Shown one piece after another: positions 14,243-24,364 of a stretch of DNA of 64,000 nt. The stretch spans positions 718,501 through 782,500 of the forward strand of contig NW_027478390.1 of assembly GCF_051014685.1 (NCBI RefSeq), read 5' to 3'. Position 1 is the first letter of the stretch. Each line of letters begins with the position of its first letter. A program made the translations under genes and the position numbers. A model generated the notes under the pieces. The model did no database searches. It was not told where the DNA came from and saw nothing but the letters and a program-made list of their open reading frames with translations. The DNA comes from Ptiloglossa arizonensis. Lineage: Eukaryota > Arthropoda > Insecta > Hymenoptera > Colletidae.

Positions 14243-14515
14243 TAAGAAATGGTTGAGAAGACAACCAATTATTCGCACTTCTGCTGCTCCAATCGCTTAA
14301 CCGGAATGGCCTAGGAAAAAATAACCATACCGTTATAATCGGGCGAGTTTCTACTTTCAGACTCAACAGGAATTTTTGGGTTTAGTCAATCCGTTCGCGA
14401 GATATGGGAGTCTGAAGCTAAGAAATGGTTGAGAAGACAACAAATTTTTCGCAATTCTGCAGCTCCAATTGCTTAACCAGAATGGCCTAGGGAAAAAATA
14501 CGCATGCCGTTGTAA
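14243..14515 (+). repeat. Start of a third, truncated copy of the 4,417-bp unit
   Basis: The text continues to match about 10,357-10,629, including the unusual GCAGCTCCAATTGC and TACGCATGCCG variants, until about 14,515. There the array switches to ATCGGTCGAGTTTCTACTTTC and region-B monomers. The third unit therefore breaks off after about one and a half monomers. Confidence 0.75.
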
Positions 14516-15195
14516 TCGGTCGAGTTTCTACTTTCAGACGCAGCAGGAATTTTTGGGTTTGGACAATGCGTTCGCGAGATATGGGAGTTTGAAGCTAAGA
14601 AATGGTTGAGAAGACAACAAATTTTTCGCACTTCTGCTGCTCCAACCGCTTAACCAGAATGGCCTAGGGAAAAAATACACATAGCGTTGTATTCGGGCGA
14701 GTTTCTACTTTCAGACGCAACAGGAATTTTTGGGATTGGCCAATCCATTCTCCGAGATATGGGAGTTTGAAGCTAAGAAATGGTTGAGAACACAACAAAT
14801 TTTTCGCACTTCGGCTGCTCCAAACGCTTAACCAGAATGGCCTAGAGAAAAAATACACATACCGTTGTAATCGGGCGAGTTTCTACTGTCAGACGCAACA
14901 GAAATTTTTGGATTTGGTCAATCTGTTCGCGAGATATGGGAGTTTGAAGCTAAGAAATGGTTGAGAAGACAACAAATTTTACGCACTTCTGCTGCTCCAA
15001 ACGCTTATCCAGAATGGCCTAGGGGAAAAATATACATTCCGTAGTAATCGTATGAGTTTCTAATTTCAGACGCAGCAGGAATTTTTGGGTTTGGTCAATC
15101 CGTTCGCGAGATATAGGAGTTTGAAGCTAAGAAATGGTTGAGAAGACAACAAATTTTTCGCACTTCTGCTGCTCCAATCGCTTAACCAGAATGGC

Positions 15196-15372
15196 CTAGG
15201 GAAAAAACACACATACCGTTGTAATCTGGCGAGTTTCTACTTTCAGACGCAACAGGAATATTTGGGTTTGGTCAATCCGTTCGCCAGATATGGGCGTTTG
15301 AAGCTAAGAAATGGATGAGAAGACCACAAATTTTACGCACTTCTGCTGCTCCAATCGCTTAACCAGAATGGC
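15196..15372 (+). repeat. Monomer subtype c (AATCTGGCGAG / CGCCAGATATGGGCG)
   Basis: This 177-bp copy is marked by AAAAAACACACATACC, AATCTGGCGAG, GGAATATTTGGG, TTCGCCAGATATGGGCG, AATGGATGAGAAGACCAC and AAATTTTACGC. The next monomer is the same subtype, so c can form short homogeneous runs. It is the last member of the recurrent d-b-a-c cassette. The second motif keeps TTCG....A..TGGG although the spacer bases change from CGAG to CCAG. Confidence 0.85.
15279..15295 (+). other. CENP-B-box-like motif, example of the TTCG-type copy
   Basis: The 17 bases GTTCGCCAGATATGGGC fit the defining CENP-B box pattern NTTCGNNNNANNCGGGN at eight of nine fixed positions; the single mismatch is T for the first base of CGGG. 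The motif sits at monomer positions 84-100 and recurs in most monomers. The unspecified bases vary between subtypes (CGAG, CCAG, CTTG, TGAG), often with the fixed bases kept. The f subtype breaks it with an inserted base, and b monomers have TAGG. By my estimate, a match of this quality has about a 4% chance of arising somewhere in a random 177-bp monomer on either strand. The resemblance is seen directly; protein binding is not shown. Confidence 0.5.
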
Positions 15373-16506
15373 CTAGGGAAAAAACACACATACCGTTGTA
15401 ATCTGGCGAGTTTCTACTTTCAGACGCAACAGGAATATTTGGGTTTGGTCAATACGTTCGCCAGATATGGGCGTTTGAAGCTAAGAAATGGATGAGAAGA
15501 CCACAAATTTTACGCACTTCTGCTGCTCCAAACGCTTAACCAGGATGGCCTAGGGAAAAAATACACATACCGTTGTAATCGGGCGAGTTTCTACTTTCAG
15601 ACGCAACAGGAATATTTGGGTTTGGCCAATCCATTCTCCGAGATATGGGAGTTTGAAGCTAAGAAATGGTTGAGAACACAACAAATTTTTCGCACTTCGG
15701 CTGCTCCAAACGCTTAACCAGAATGGCCTAGAGAAAAAATACACATACCGTTGTAATCGGGCGAGTTTCTACTGTCAGACGCAACAGAAATTTTTGGATT
15801 TGGTCAATCTGTTCGCGAGATATGGGAGTTTGAAGCTAAGAAATGGTTGAGAAGACAACAAATTTTACGCACTTCTGCTGCTCCAAACGCTTATCCAGAA
15901 TGGCCTAGGGGAAAAATATACATTCCGTAGTAATCGTATGAGTTTCTAATTTCAGACGCAGCAGGAATTTTTGGGTTTGGTCAATCCGTTCGCGAGATAT
16001 AGGAGTTTGAAGCTAAGAAATGGTTGAGAAGACAACAAATTTTTCGCACTTCTGCTGCTCCAATCGCTTAACCAGAATGGCCTAGGGGAAAAACACACAT
16101 ACCGTTGTAATCTGGCGAGTTTCTACTTTCAGACGCAACAGGAATATTTGGGTTTGGTCAATCCGTTCGCCAGATATGGGCGTTTGAAGCTAAGAAATGG
16201 ATGAGAAGACCACAAATTTTACGCACTTCTGCTGCTCCAATCGCTTAACCAGAATGGCCTAGGGAAAAAACACACATACCGTTGTAATCTGGCGAATTTC
16301 TACTTTCAGACGCAACAGGAATATTTGGGTTTGGTCAATACGTTCGCCAGATATGGGCGTTTGAAGCTAAGAAATGGATGAGAAGACCACAAATTTTACG
16401 CACTTCTGCTGCTCCAAACGCTTAACCAGGATGGCCTAGGGAAAAAATACACATACCGTTGTAATCGGGCGAGTTTCTACTTTCAGACGCAACAGGAATA
16501 TTTGGG

Positions 16507-18377
16507 TTTGGTCAATCCATTCGAGAGATATGGGAGTTTGAAGCTATGAAATGGTTGAGAAGACAACCAATTTTTCGCACTTCTGCTGCTCCAAACGCTT
16601 AACCGGAATGGGCGAGGGAAAAATAACCATACCGTTGTAATCGGGCGAGTTTCTACATTCAGACTCAACAGGAATTTTTGGGTTTAGTCAATCCGTTCGC
16701 GAGATATGGGAGTCTGAATCTAAGAAATGGTTGAGTAGGCAACAAATTTTTCGCACTTCTGCAGCTCCAATCGCTTAACCAGAATGGCCCAGGAAAAAAA
16801 TACACATACCGTTGTAATCGGGCGAGTTTCTACTATCAGATGCAACAGGAATATTTGGGTTTAGTCAATCCGTTCGCGAGATATGGGAGTCTGAAGGGAA
16901 GAAATGGTTGAGAATGCAACAAATTTTTCGCACTTCTGCTGCTCCAAACGCTTAACCAGAATGGCCTAGGGAAAAAATACACATTCCGTAGTAATCGTAA
17001 GAGTTTCTAATTTCAGACGCAGCAGGAATTTTTGGGTTTGGTCAATCCGTTCGCGAGATATAGGAGTTTGAAGCTAAGAAATGGTTGAGAAGGCAACAAA
17101 TTTTGCGCACTTCTGCTGCTCCAAACGCGTGACCAGAAAGGCCTAGGGAAAAAATACACATACCGTTGTAATCGGGCGAGTTTCTACTGTCAGACGCAAC
17201 AGGAATTTTTGGGTTTGATCAATCCGTTCGCGAGATATGGGAGTTTGAAGCTGAGATATGGTTGAGATGGCAACAAATTTTTCGCACTTCTGCTGCTCCA
17301 AACGCTTAACCAGATTGGCCTTGGGAAAAAATACACATACCGTTATAATCGGGCGAGTTTCTACTTTCAAACGCAACATGAATATTTGGGTTTGGTCAAT
17401 CTGTTCGCCAGATATGGGCGTTTGAAGCTAAGAAATGTTTGAGAAGACCACAAATTTTACGCACTTCTGCTGCGCCAAACGCTTAACCAGGATGGCCTAG
17501 GGAAAAAATACACATACCGTTGTAATCGGGCGAGTTTCTGCTTTCAAACGCAACAGGAATATTTGGGTTTGGTCAATCCATTCGCGAGATATGGGAGTTT
17601 GAAGCTATGAAATGGTTGAGAAGACAACAAATTTTACGCACTTCTGCTGCTCCAAACGCTTAACCAGAATGGCCTAGGGAAAAAGTACACATACCGTAGT
17701 AACCGTATGAGTTTCTAATCTCAGACGCAGCAGGAATTTTAGGGTTTGATCAATCCGTACGCGCGATATAGGAGTTTGAATCTAAGAAATGGTTGAGAAG
17801 ACAACCAATTTTTCGCACTTCTGCTGCTCCAAACGCTTAATCGGAATGGCCTAGGGAAGAATAACCATACCGTTGTAATCGGGCGAGTTTCTACTTTCAG
17901 ACTCAACAGGAATTTTTGGGTTTAGTCAATCCGTTCGCGAGATATGGGAGTCTGAAGCTAAGAAATTGTTGAGAAGGCAACAAATTTTTTGCACTTCTGC
18001 TGCTCCAATCGCTTAACCAGATTGGCCTAGGGAAAAAACACACATACCGTTGTAATCTGGCGAGTTCCTACTTTCAGACGCAACAGGAATATTTGGGTTT
18101 GGTCAATCCGTTCGCCAGGTATGGGCGTTTGAAGCTAAGAAATGGATGAGAACACCACAAATTTTACGCACTTCTGCTGCTCCAAACGCTTAACCGGAAT
18201 GGGCGAGGGAAAAGTAACCATACCGTTATAATCGGGCGAGTTTCTACTTTCAGACTCAACAGGAATTTTTGGGTTTAGTCAATCCGTTCGCGAGATATGG
18301 GAGTTTGAAGCTAAGAAATGGTTGAGAAGACAACAAATTTTTCGCAATTCTGCAGCTCCAATTGCTCAACCAGAATG
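16507..18377 (+). repeat. Region-A-like stretch inside region B
   Basis: About 16,960-18,110 matches about 9,181-10,331 with a shift of 7,779 bp (44 monomers), including a d-b-a-c cassette at 17,497. The start resembles the monomer at 11,885 (shift 4,598 bp). Private changes such as TGCTGCGCCAAACG near 17,475 show that it has diverged from its region A relatives. Confidence 0.78.
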
Positions 18378-18959
18378 GCCTAGGGAAAAAATACGCATGC
18401 CGTTGTAATCGGGCGAGTTTCTACTTTCAGACGCAGCAGGAATTTTTGGGTTTGGACAATGCGTTCGCGAGATATGGGAGTCTGAAGCTAAGAAATGGTT
18501 GAGAAGACAACCAATTATTCGCACTTCTGCTGCTCCAATCGCTTAACCGGAATGGCCTAGGAAAAAATAACCATACCGTTATAATCGGGCGAGTTTCTAC
18601 TTTCAGACTCAACAGGAATTTTTGGGTTTAGTCAATCCGTTCGCGAGATATGGGAGTCTGAAGCTAAGAAATGGTTGAGAAGACAACAAATTTTTCGCAA
18701 TTCTGCAGCTCCAATTGCTTAACCAGAATGGCCTAGGGAAAAAATACGCATGCCGTTGTAATCGGGCGAGTTTCTACTTTCAGACGCAGCAGGAATTTTT
18801 GGGTTTGGACAATGCGTTCGCGAGATATGGGAGTTTGAAACTAAGAAATGGTTGAGAAGACAACAAATTTTTCGCACTTCTGCTGCTCCAACCGCTTAAC
18901 CAGAATGGCCTAGGGAAAAAATACACATAGCGTTGTATTCGGGCGAGTTTCTACTTTCA
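18378..18959 (+). repeat. Transition block related to 14.2-14.7 kb
   Basis: About 18,480-18,965 matches about 14,234-14,719 with a shift of 4,246 bp (24 monomers), sharing ACCAATTATTCGC, GCAGCTCCAATTGC, TACGCATGCCG and GGACAATGCGTTCGCG. The block leads into an f monomer starting at about 18,908, just as at 14.66 kb. Confidence 0.75.
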
Positions 18960-20328
18960 GACGCAACAGGAATTTTTGGGATTGGCCAATCCATTCTCCG
19001 AGATATGGGAGTTTGAAACTAAGAAATGGTTGAGAAGACAACAAATTTTTCGCACTTCTGCTGCTCCAAACGCTTAACCAGAATGGCCTAGGGAAAAAAT
19101 ACACATTCCGTAGTAATCGTATGAGTTTCTAATTTCAGACGCAGCAGGAATTTTTGGGTTTGGTCAATCCGTTCGCGAGATATAGGAGTTTGAAGCTAAG
19201 AAATGGTTGAGAAGACAACAAATTTTTCGCACTTCTGCTGCTCCAATCGCTTAACCAGAATGGCCTAGGGAAAAAACACACATACCGTTGTAATCTGGCG
19301 AGTTTCTACTTTCAGACGCAAGAGGAATATTTGGGATTGGCCAATCCATTCTCCGAGATATGGGAGTTTGAAACTAAGAAATGGTTGAGAAGACAACAAA
19401 TTTTTCGCACTTCTGCTGCTCCAAACGCTTAACCAGAATGGCCTAGAGAAAAAATACACATACCGTTGTAATCGGGCGAGTTTCTACTTTCAGACGCAAC
19501 AGGAATATTTGGGTTTGGTCAATCCGTTCGCCAGATATGGGCGTTTGAAGCTAAGAAATGGATGAGAAGACCACAAATTTTACGCACTTCTGCTGCTCCA
19601 ATCGCTTAACCAGAATGGCCTAGGGAAAAAACACACATACCGTTGTAATCTGGCGAGTTTCTACTTTCAGACGCAACAGGAATATTTGGGATTGGCCAAT
19701 CCATTCTCCGAGATATGGGAGTTTGAAACTAAGAAATGGTTGAGAAGACAACAAATTTTTCGCACTTCTGCTGCTCCAAACGCTTAACCAGAATGGCCTA
19801 GGGAAAAAATACACATTCCGTAGTAATCGTATGAGTTTCTAATTTCAGACGCAGCAGGAATTTTTGGGTTTGGTCAATCCGTTCGCGAGATATAGGAGTT
19901 TGAAGCTAAGAAATGGTTGAGAAGACAACAAATTTTTCGCACTTCTGCTGCTCCAATCGCTTAACCAGAATGGCCTAGGGAAAAAACACACATACCGTTG
20001 TAATCTGGCGAGTTTCTACTTTCAGACGCAACAGGAATATTTGGGTTTGGTCAATCCGTTCGCCAGATATGGGCGTTTGAAGCTAAGAAATGGATGAGAA
20101 GACCACAAATTTTACGCACTTCTGCTGCTCCAATCGCTTAACCAGAATGGCCTAGGGAAAAAACACACATACCGTTGTAATCTGGCGAGTTTCTACTTTC
20201 AGACGCAACAGGAATATTTGGGTTTGGTCAATCCGTTCGCCAGATATGGGCGTTTGAAGCTAAGAAATGGATGAGAAGACCACAAATTTTACGCACTTCT
20301 GCTGCTCCAAACGCTTAACCAGGATGGC
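18960..20328 (+). repeat. 710-bp four-monomer repeat with c/f hybrid monomers
   Basis: About 18,960-19,330 recurs at about 19,670-20,040 with a shift of 710 bp, and f-type right halves occur every 355 bp (18,910, 19,265, 19,620). Monomers at 19,265 and 19,620 join a c-type left half (AATCTGGCGAG) to an f-type right half (ATTGGCCAATCCATTCTCC), so they are mosaics. A GACGCAAGAGG variant near 19,320 is private to one copy. The run ends in consecutive c monomers. Confidence 0.78.
19088..19264 (+). repeat. Monomer subtype b (CGTAGTAATCGTATGAG)
   Basis: This 177-bp copy carries CATTCCGTAGTAATCG then TATGAGTTTCTAATTTC instead of CCGTTGTAATCGGGCGAGTTTCTACTTTC, together with ACGCAGCAGG and GATATAGGAG. 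The linked variants travel together through regions A to E, so this is a stable lineage. The ATCGGGC block is destroyed (CGTA), and TATGGG becomes TATAGG, which weakens both CENP-B-box-like motifs in this subtype. Confidence 0.85.
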
Positions 20329-21249
20329 CTAGGGAAAAAATACACATACCGTTGTAATCGGGCGAGTTTCTACTTTCAGACGCAACAGGAATATTTGGGT
20401 TTGGTCAATCCGTTCGCGAGATATGGGAGTTTGAAGCTAAGAAATGGTTGAGAAGGCAACAAATTTTGCGCACTTCTGCTGCTCCAAACGCGTGACCAGA
20501 AAGGCCTATGGAAAAAATACACATACCGTTGTAATCGGGCGAGTTTCTACTTTCAGACTCAATAGGAATTTTTGGGTTTAGTCAATCCGTTCGCGAGATA
20601 TGGGAGTCTGAATCTAAGAAATGGTTGACTAGGCAACAAATTTTTCGCACTTCTGCTGCTCCAATCGCTTAACCAGAATGGCCTAGGGAGATAATACACA
20701 TACCGTTGTAATCGGGCGAGTTTCTACTATCAGATGCAACAGGAATATTTGGGTTTGGTCAATCCGTTCGCCAGATATGGGAGTTTGAAGCTAAGAAATG
20801 GTTGAGAAGGCAACAAATTTTACGCAATTCTGCTGCTCCAAACGCTTAACCAGAATGGCCCAGGGAAAAAATACACATACCGTTGTAATCGGGCGAGTTT
20901 CTACTTTCAGACTCAATAGGAATTTTTGGGTTTAGTCAATCCGTTCGTGAGATATGGGAGTTTGAAGCTAAGAAATGGTTGAGAAGACAACCAATTATTC
21001 GCACTTCTGCTGCTCCAAACGCTTAACCGGAATGGCCTAGGGAAGAATAACCATACCGTTGTAATCGGGCGAGTTTCTATTTCAGACGCAACTGCAATTT
21101 TTGGGTTTGGTCAATCCGTTCGTGAGATATGGGAGTTTGAAGCTAAGAAATGGTTGAGAAGACAACCAATTATTCGCACTTCTGCTGCTCCAAACGCTTA
21201 ACCGGAATGGCCTAGGGAAGAATAACCACACCGTTGTAATCGGGCGAGT
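20329..21249 (+). repeat. Mixed monomers between regions B and C
   Basis: These copies mix features of several subtypes, including CAGACTCAATAGG, TTGACTAGGC and AGGGAGATAATACAC, and one has TTTCTATTTCAGACGC with a base missing. CGTTCGTGAGATATGGG occurs twice in successive monomers. I see no simple local multimer here. Confidence 0.7.
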
Positions 21250-24200
21250 TTCTACTATCAGACACAACAGGAATTTTTGGGTTTGGTCAATCCGTGCGCG
21301 AGATATGGGAGTTTCAAGCTAAGAAATGGTTGAGAAGGCAACAAATTTTGTGCACTTCAGCTGCTCCAAACGCGTGTCCTGAAAGGCCTAGGGAAAAAAT
21401 ACACATACCGTTGTAATCGGGCGAGTTTCTACTTTCAGACGCAACAGGAATATTTGGGTTTGGTCAATCCGTTCGCCAGATATGGTCGTTTGGAGCTGAG
21501 AAATCGTTGAGAAGACCACAAATTTTACGCACTTCTGCTGCTCCAAACGCTTAACCAGGATGGCCTAGGGAAAAAATACACATACCGTTGTAATCGGGCG
21601 AGTTTCTGCTTTCAAACGCAACAGGAATATTCGGGTTTGGTCAATCCATTCGCGAGATATGGGAGTTTGAAGCTATGAAATGGTTGAGAAGACAACAAAT
21701 TTTACGCACTTCTGCTGCTCCAAACGCTTAACCAGAATGGCCTAGGGAAAAAATACACATACCGTAGTAACCGTATGAGTTTCTAATCTCAGACGCAGCA
21801 GGAATTTTGGGGTTTGGTCAATCCGTACGCGCGATATAGGAGTTTGAATCTAAGAAATGGTTGAGAAGACAACCAATTCTTCGCACTTCTGCTGCTCCAA
21901 GCGCTTAACCGGAATGGCCTAGGGAAGAATAACCATACCGTTGTAATCGGGCGAGTTTCTACTTTCAGACTCAACAGGAATTTTTGGGTTTAGTCAATCC
22001 GTTCGCGAGATATGGGAGTCTGAAGCTAAGAAATTGTTGAGAAGGCAACAAATTTTTTGCACTTCTGCTGCTCCAATCGCTTAACCAGAATGGCCTAGGG
22101 AAAAAACACACATACCGTTGTAATCTGGCGAGTTTCTACTTTCAGACGCAACAGGAATATATGGGTTTGGTCAATCCGTTCGCCAGATATGGGCGTTTGA
22201 AGCTAAGAAATGGATGAGAAGACCACAAATTTTACGCACTTCTGCTGCTCCAAACGCTTAACCGGAATGGCCTAGGGAAGAATAACCATACCGTTGTAAT
22301 CGGGCGAGTTTCTACTATCAGACACAACAGGAATTTTTGGGTTTGGTCAATCCGTGCGCGAGATATGGGAGTCTGAAGCTAAGAAATGGTTGAGAAGACA
22401 ACCAATTTTTCGCACTTCTGCTGCTCCAAACGCATAACCAGAATGGCCTAGGGAAAAAATTCCCATACCGTTGTAATCGGGCGAGTTTCTACTTTCAGAC
22501 TCAACAGGAATTTTTGGGTTTAGTCAATCCGTTCGCGAGATATGGGAGTCTGAAGCTAAGAAATGATTGAGAAGGCAACAAATTTTTCGCACTTCTGCTG
22601 CTCCAAACGCTTAACCAGGATGGCCTAGGGAAAAAATACACATACCGTTGTAATCGGGCGAGTTTCTGCTTTCAAACGCAACAGGAATATTCGGGTTTGG
22701 TCAATCCATTCGCGAGATATGGGAGTTTGAAGCTATGAAATGGTTGAGAAGACAACAAATTTTACGCACTTCTGCTGCTCCAAACGCTTAACCGGAATGG
22801 CCTAAGGAAAATATACACATACCATTGTAATCGGGCGAGTTTCTACTTTCAGACGCAACAGGAATTTTTGGGTTTGGTCAATCCGTTCGCTTGATATGGG
22901 AGTTTGAAGCTAAGAAATGGTTGAGAAGACAACCAATTATTCGCACTTCTGCTGCTCCAAACGCTTAACCGGAATGGCCTAGGGAAGAATAACCATACCG
23001 TTGTAATCGGGCGAGTTTCTACTATCAGACGCAACAGGAATTTTTGGGTTTGGTCAATCCGTGCGCGAGATATGGGAGTTTCAAGCTAAGAAATGGTTGA
23101 GAAGGCAACAAACTTTTCGCCCTTCTGCTGCTCCAAACGCTTAACCAGAATGGCCTAGGGAAACAATACACATACCATTGTAATCGGGCGAGTTTCAACT
23201 TTCAGGCGCAGCAGGAATTTTTGTGTTTGGTCAATCCGTTCGCGAGATATGGGAGTTTGAAGCTAAGAAATGGTTGAGAAGGCAACATATTTTACGCACT
23301 TCTGCTGCCCCAAACGCGTGACCAGAATGGCCTAGGGCAAAAATACACATGCCGTTGTAATCGGGCGAGTTTGTAGTTTCTGACGCGACAGGAATTTTTG
23401 GATCTGGCCAATCCGTTCGCGAGATATGGGAGTTTGAAACTAAGAAATGGTTGAGAAGACAACAAATTTTTCGCACTACTGCTGCTGCAAACGCTTAACC
23501 AGAATGGCCTATGGAAACAATACACATACCGTAGTAATCGTATGAGTTTCTAATTTCAGACGCAGCAGGAATTTTTGGGTTTGGTCAATCCGTTCGCGAG
23601 ATATAGGAGTTTGAAGCTAAGAAATGGTTGAGAAGGCAACAAATTTTTCGCACTTCTGCTGCTCCAAACGCTTAACCGGAATGGCCTAGGGAAGAACAAC
23701 CATACCGTTGTAATCGGGCGAGTTTCTACTTTCAGCCTCAACAGGAACTTTTGGGTTTAGTCAATACGTTCGCGAGATATGGGAGTCTGAAGCTAAGAAA
23801 TGGTTGAGAAGACAACCAATTTTTCGCACTTCTGCTGCTCCAAACGCATAACCAGAATGGCCTAGGGAAAAAATTCCCATACCGTTGTAATCGGGCGAGT
23901 TTCTACTTTCAGACTCAACAGGAATTTTTGGGTTTAGTCAATCCGTTCGCGAGATATGGGAGTCTGAAGCTAAGAAATGATTGAGAAGGCAACAAATTTT
24001 TCGCACTTCTGCTGCTCCAATCGCTTAACCAGAATGGCCTAGGGAAAAAACACACATACCGTTGTAATCGGGCGAGTTTCTACTTTCAGACGCAACAGGA
24101 ATATTTGGGTTTGGTCAATCCGTTTGCCAGATATGGGCGTTTGAAGCTAAGAAATGGTTGAGAAGACAACAAATTTTTCGCACTTCTGCTGCACCAATCG

Positions 24201-24364
24201 CTTAACCAGAATGGCCTAGGGAAAAAATACACATACCGTTGTAATCGGGCGAGTTTCTACTTTCAGACACAACAGGAATTTTTGGGTTTTGTTAATCCGT
24301 TCGCGAGATATAGGACTTTGAAGCTAAGAAATGGTTGAGAAGACAACCAATGTTTCGCACTTCT
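21250..24364 (+). repeat. Region C, first units (3,181- and 3,005-bp relationships)
   Basis: About 21,250-22,255 recurs at about 24,431-25,436 with a shift of 3,181 bp (18 monomers). About 22,790-24,912 recurs at about 25,795-27,917 with a shift of 3,005 bp (17 monomers). The two shifts differ by one monomer, so one copy has gained or lost a monomer between the two matched stretches. A d-b-a-c cassette starts at 21,565, the first e monomer is at 22,802, and a g monomer lies near 23,330. Confidence 0.8.
22802..22978 (+). repeat. Monomer subtype e (CTAAGGAAAATATACAC, CGCTTGATATGGG)
   Basis: This 177-bp form has CTAAGGAAAATATACACATACCATTG in place of CTAGGGAAAAAATACACATACCGTTG, and TTCGCTTGATATGGG in place of TTCGCGAGATATGGG. 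It first appears in region C and is later found in C, E and, in a relative with CGCTTGAGATGGG, in D and F. The CCGTTG to CCATTG change removes a CpG. Confidence 0.82.

Larger units (their letters stand above)
14516..16506 (+). repeat. Region B: f-bearing 886-bp five-monomer duplication
   Basis: About 14,735-15,620 is repeated immediately at about 15,621-16,506 with a shift of 886 bp (14,664 to 15,550, and the GTCAATACGTTCGCC variant near 15,450 and 16,336). The period is five monomers plus one base because it holds one 178-bp f-type junction. The first copy has the full GGATTGGCCAATCC palindrome at 14,733, while the second starts with GGGTTTGGCCAATCC. Two consecutive c monomers sit in each copy. 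Confidence 0.8.

Noticed and set aside
23231..23525. Overlapping minus-strand frames of 77 and 81 codons near subtype g monomers (also at 26.2, 30.3, 32.4, 37.5, 39.7, 44.1, 50.3 and 63.6 kb)
   Set aside because: Two frames over the same monomer pair with the same repeated phrases. They follow from subtype g substitutions that remove stop codons and show no sign of being genes.
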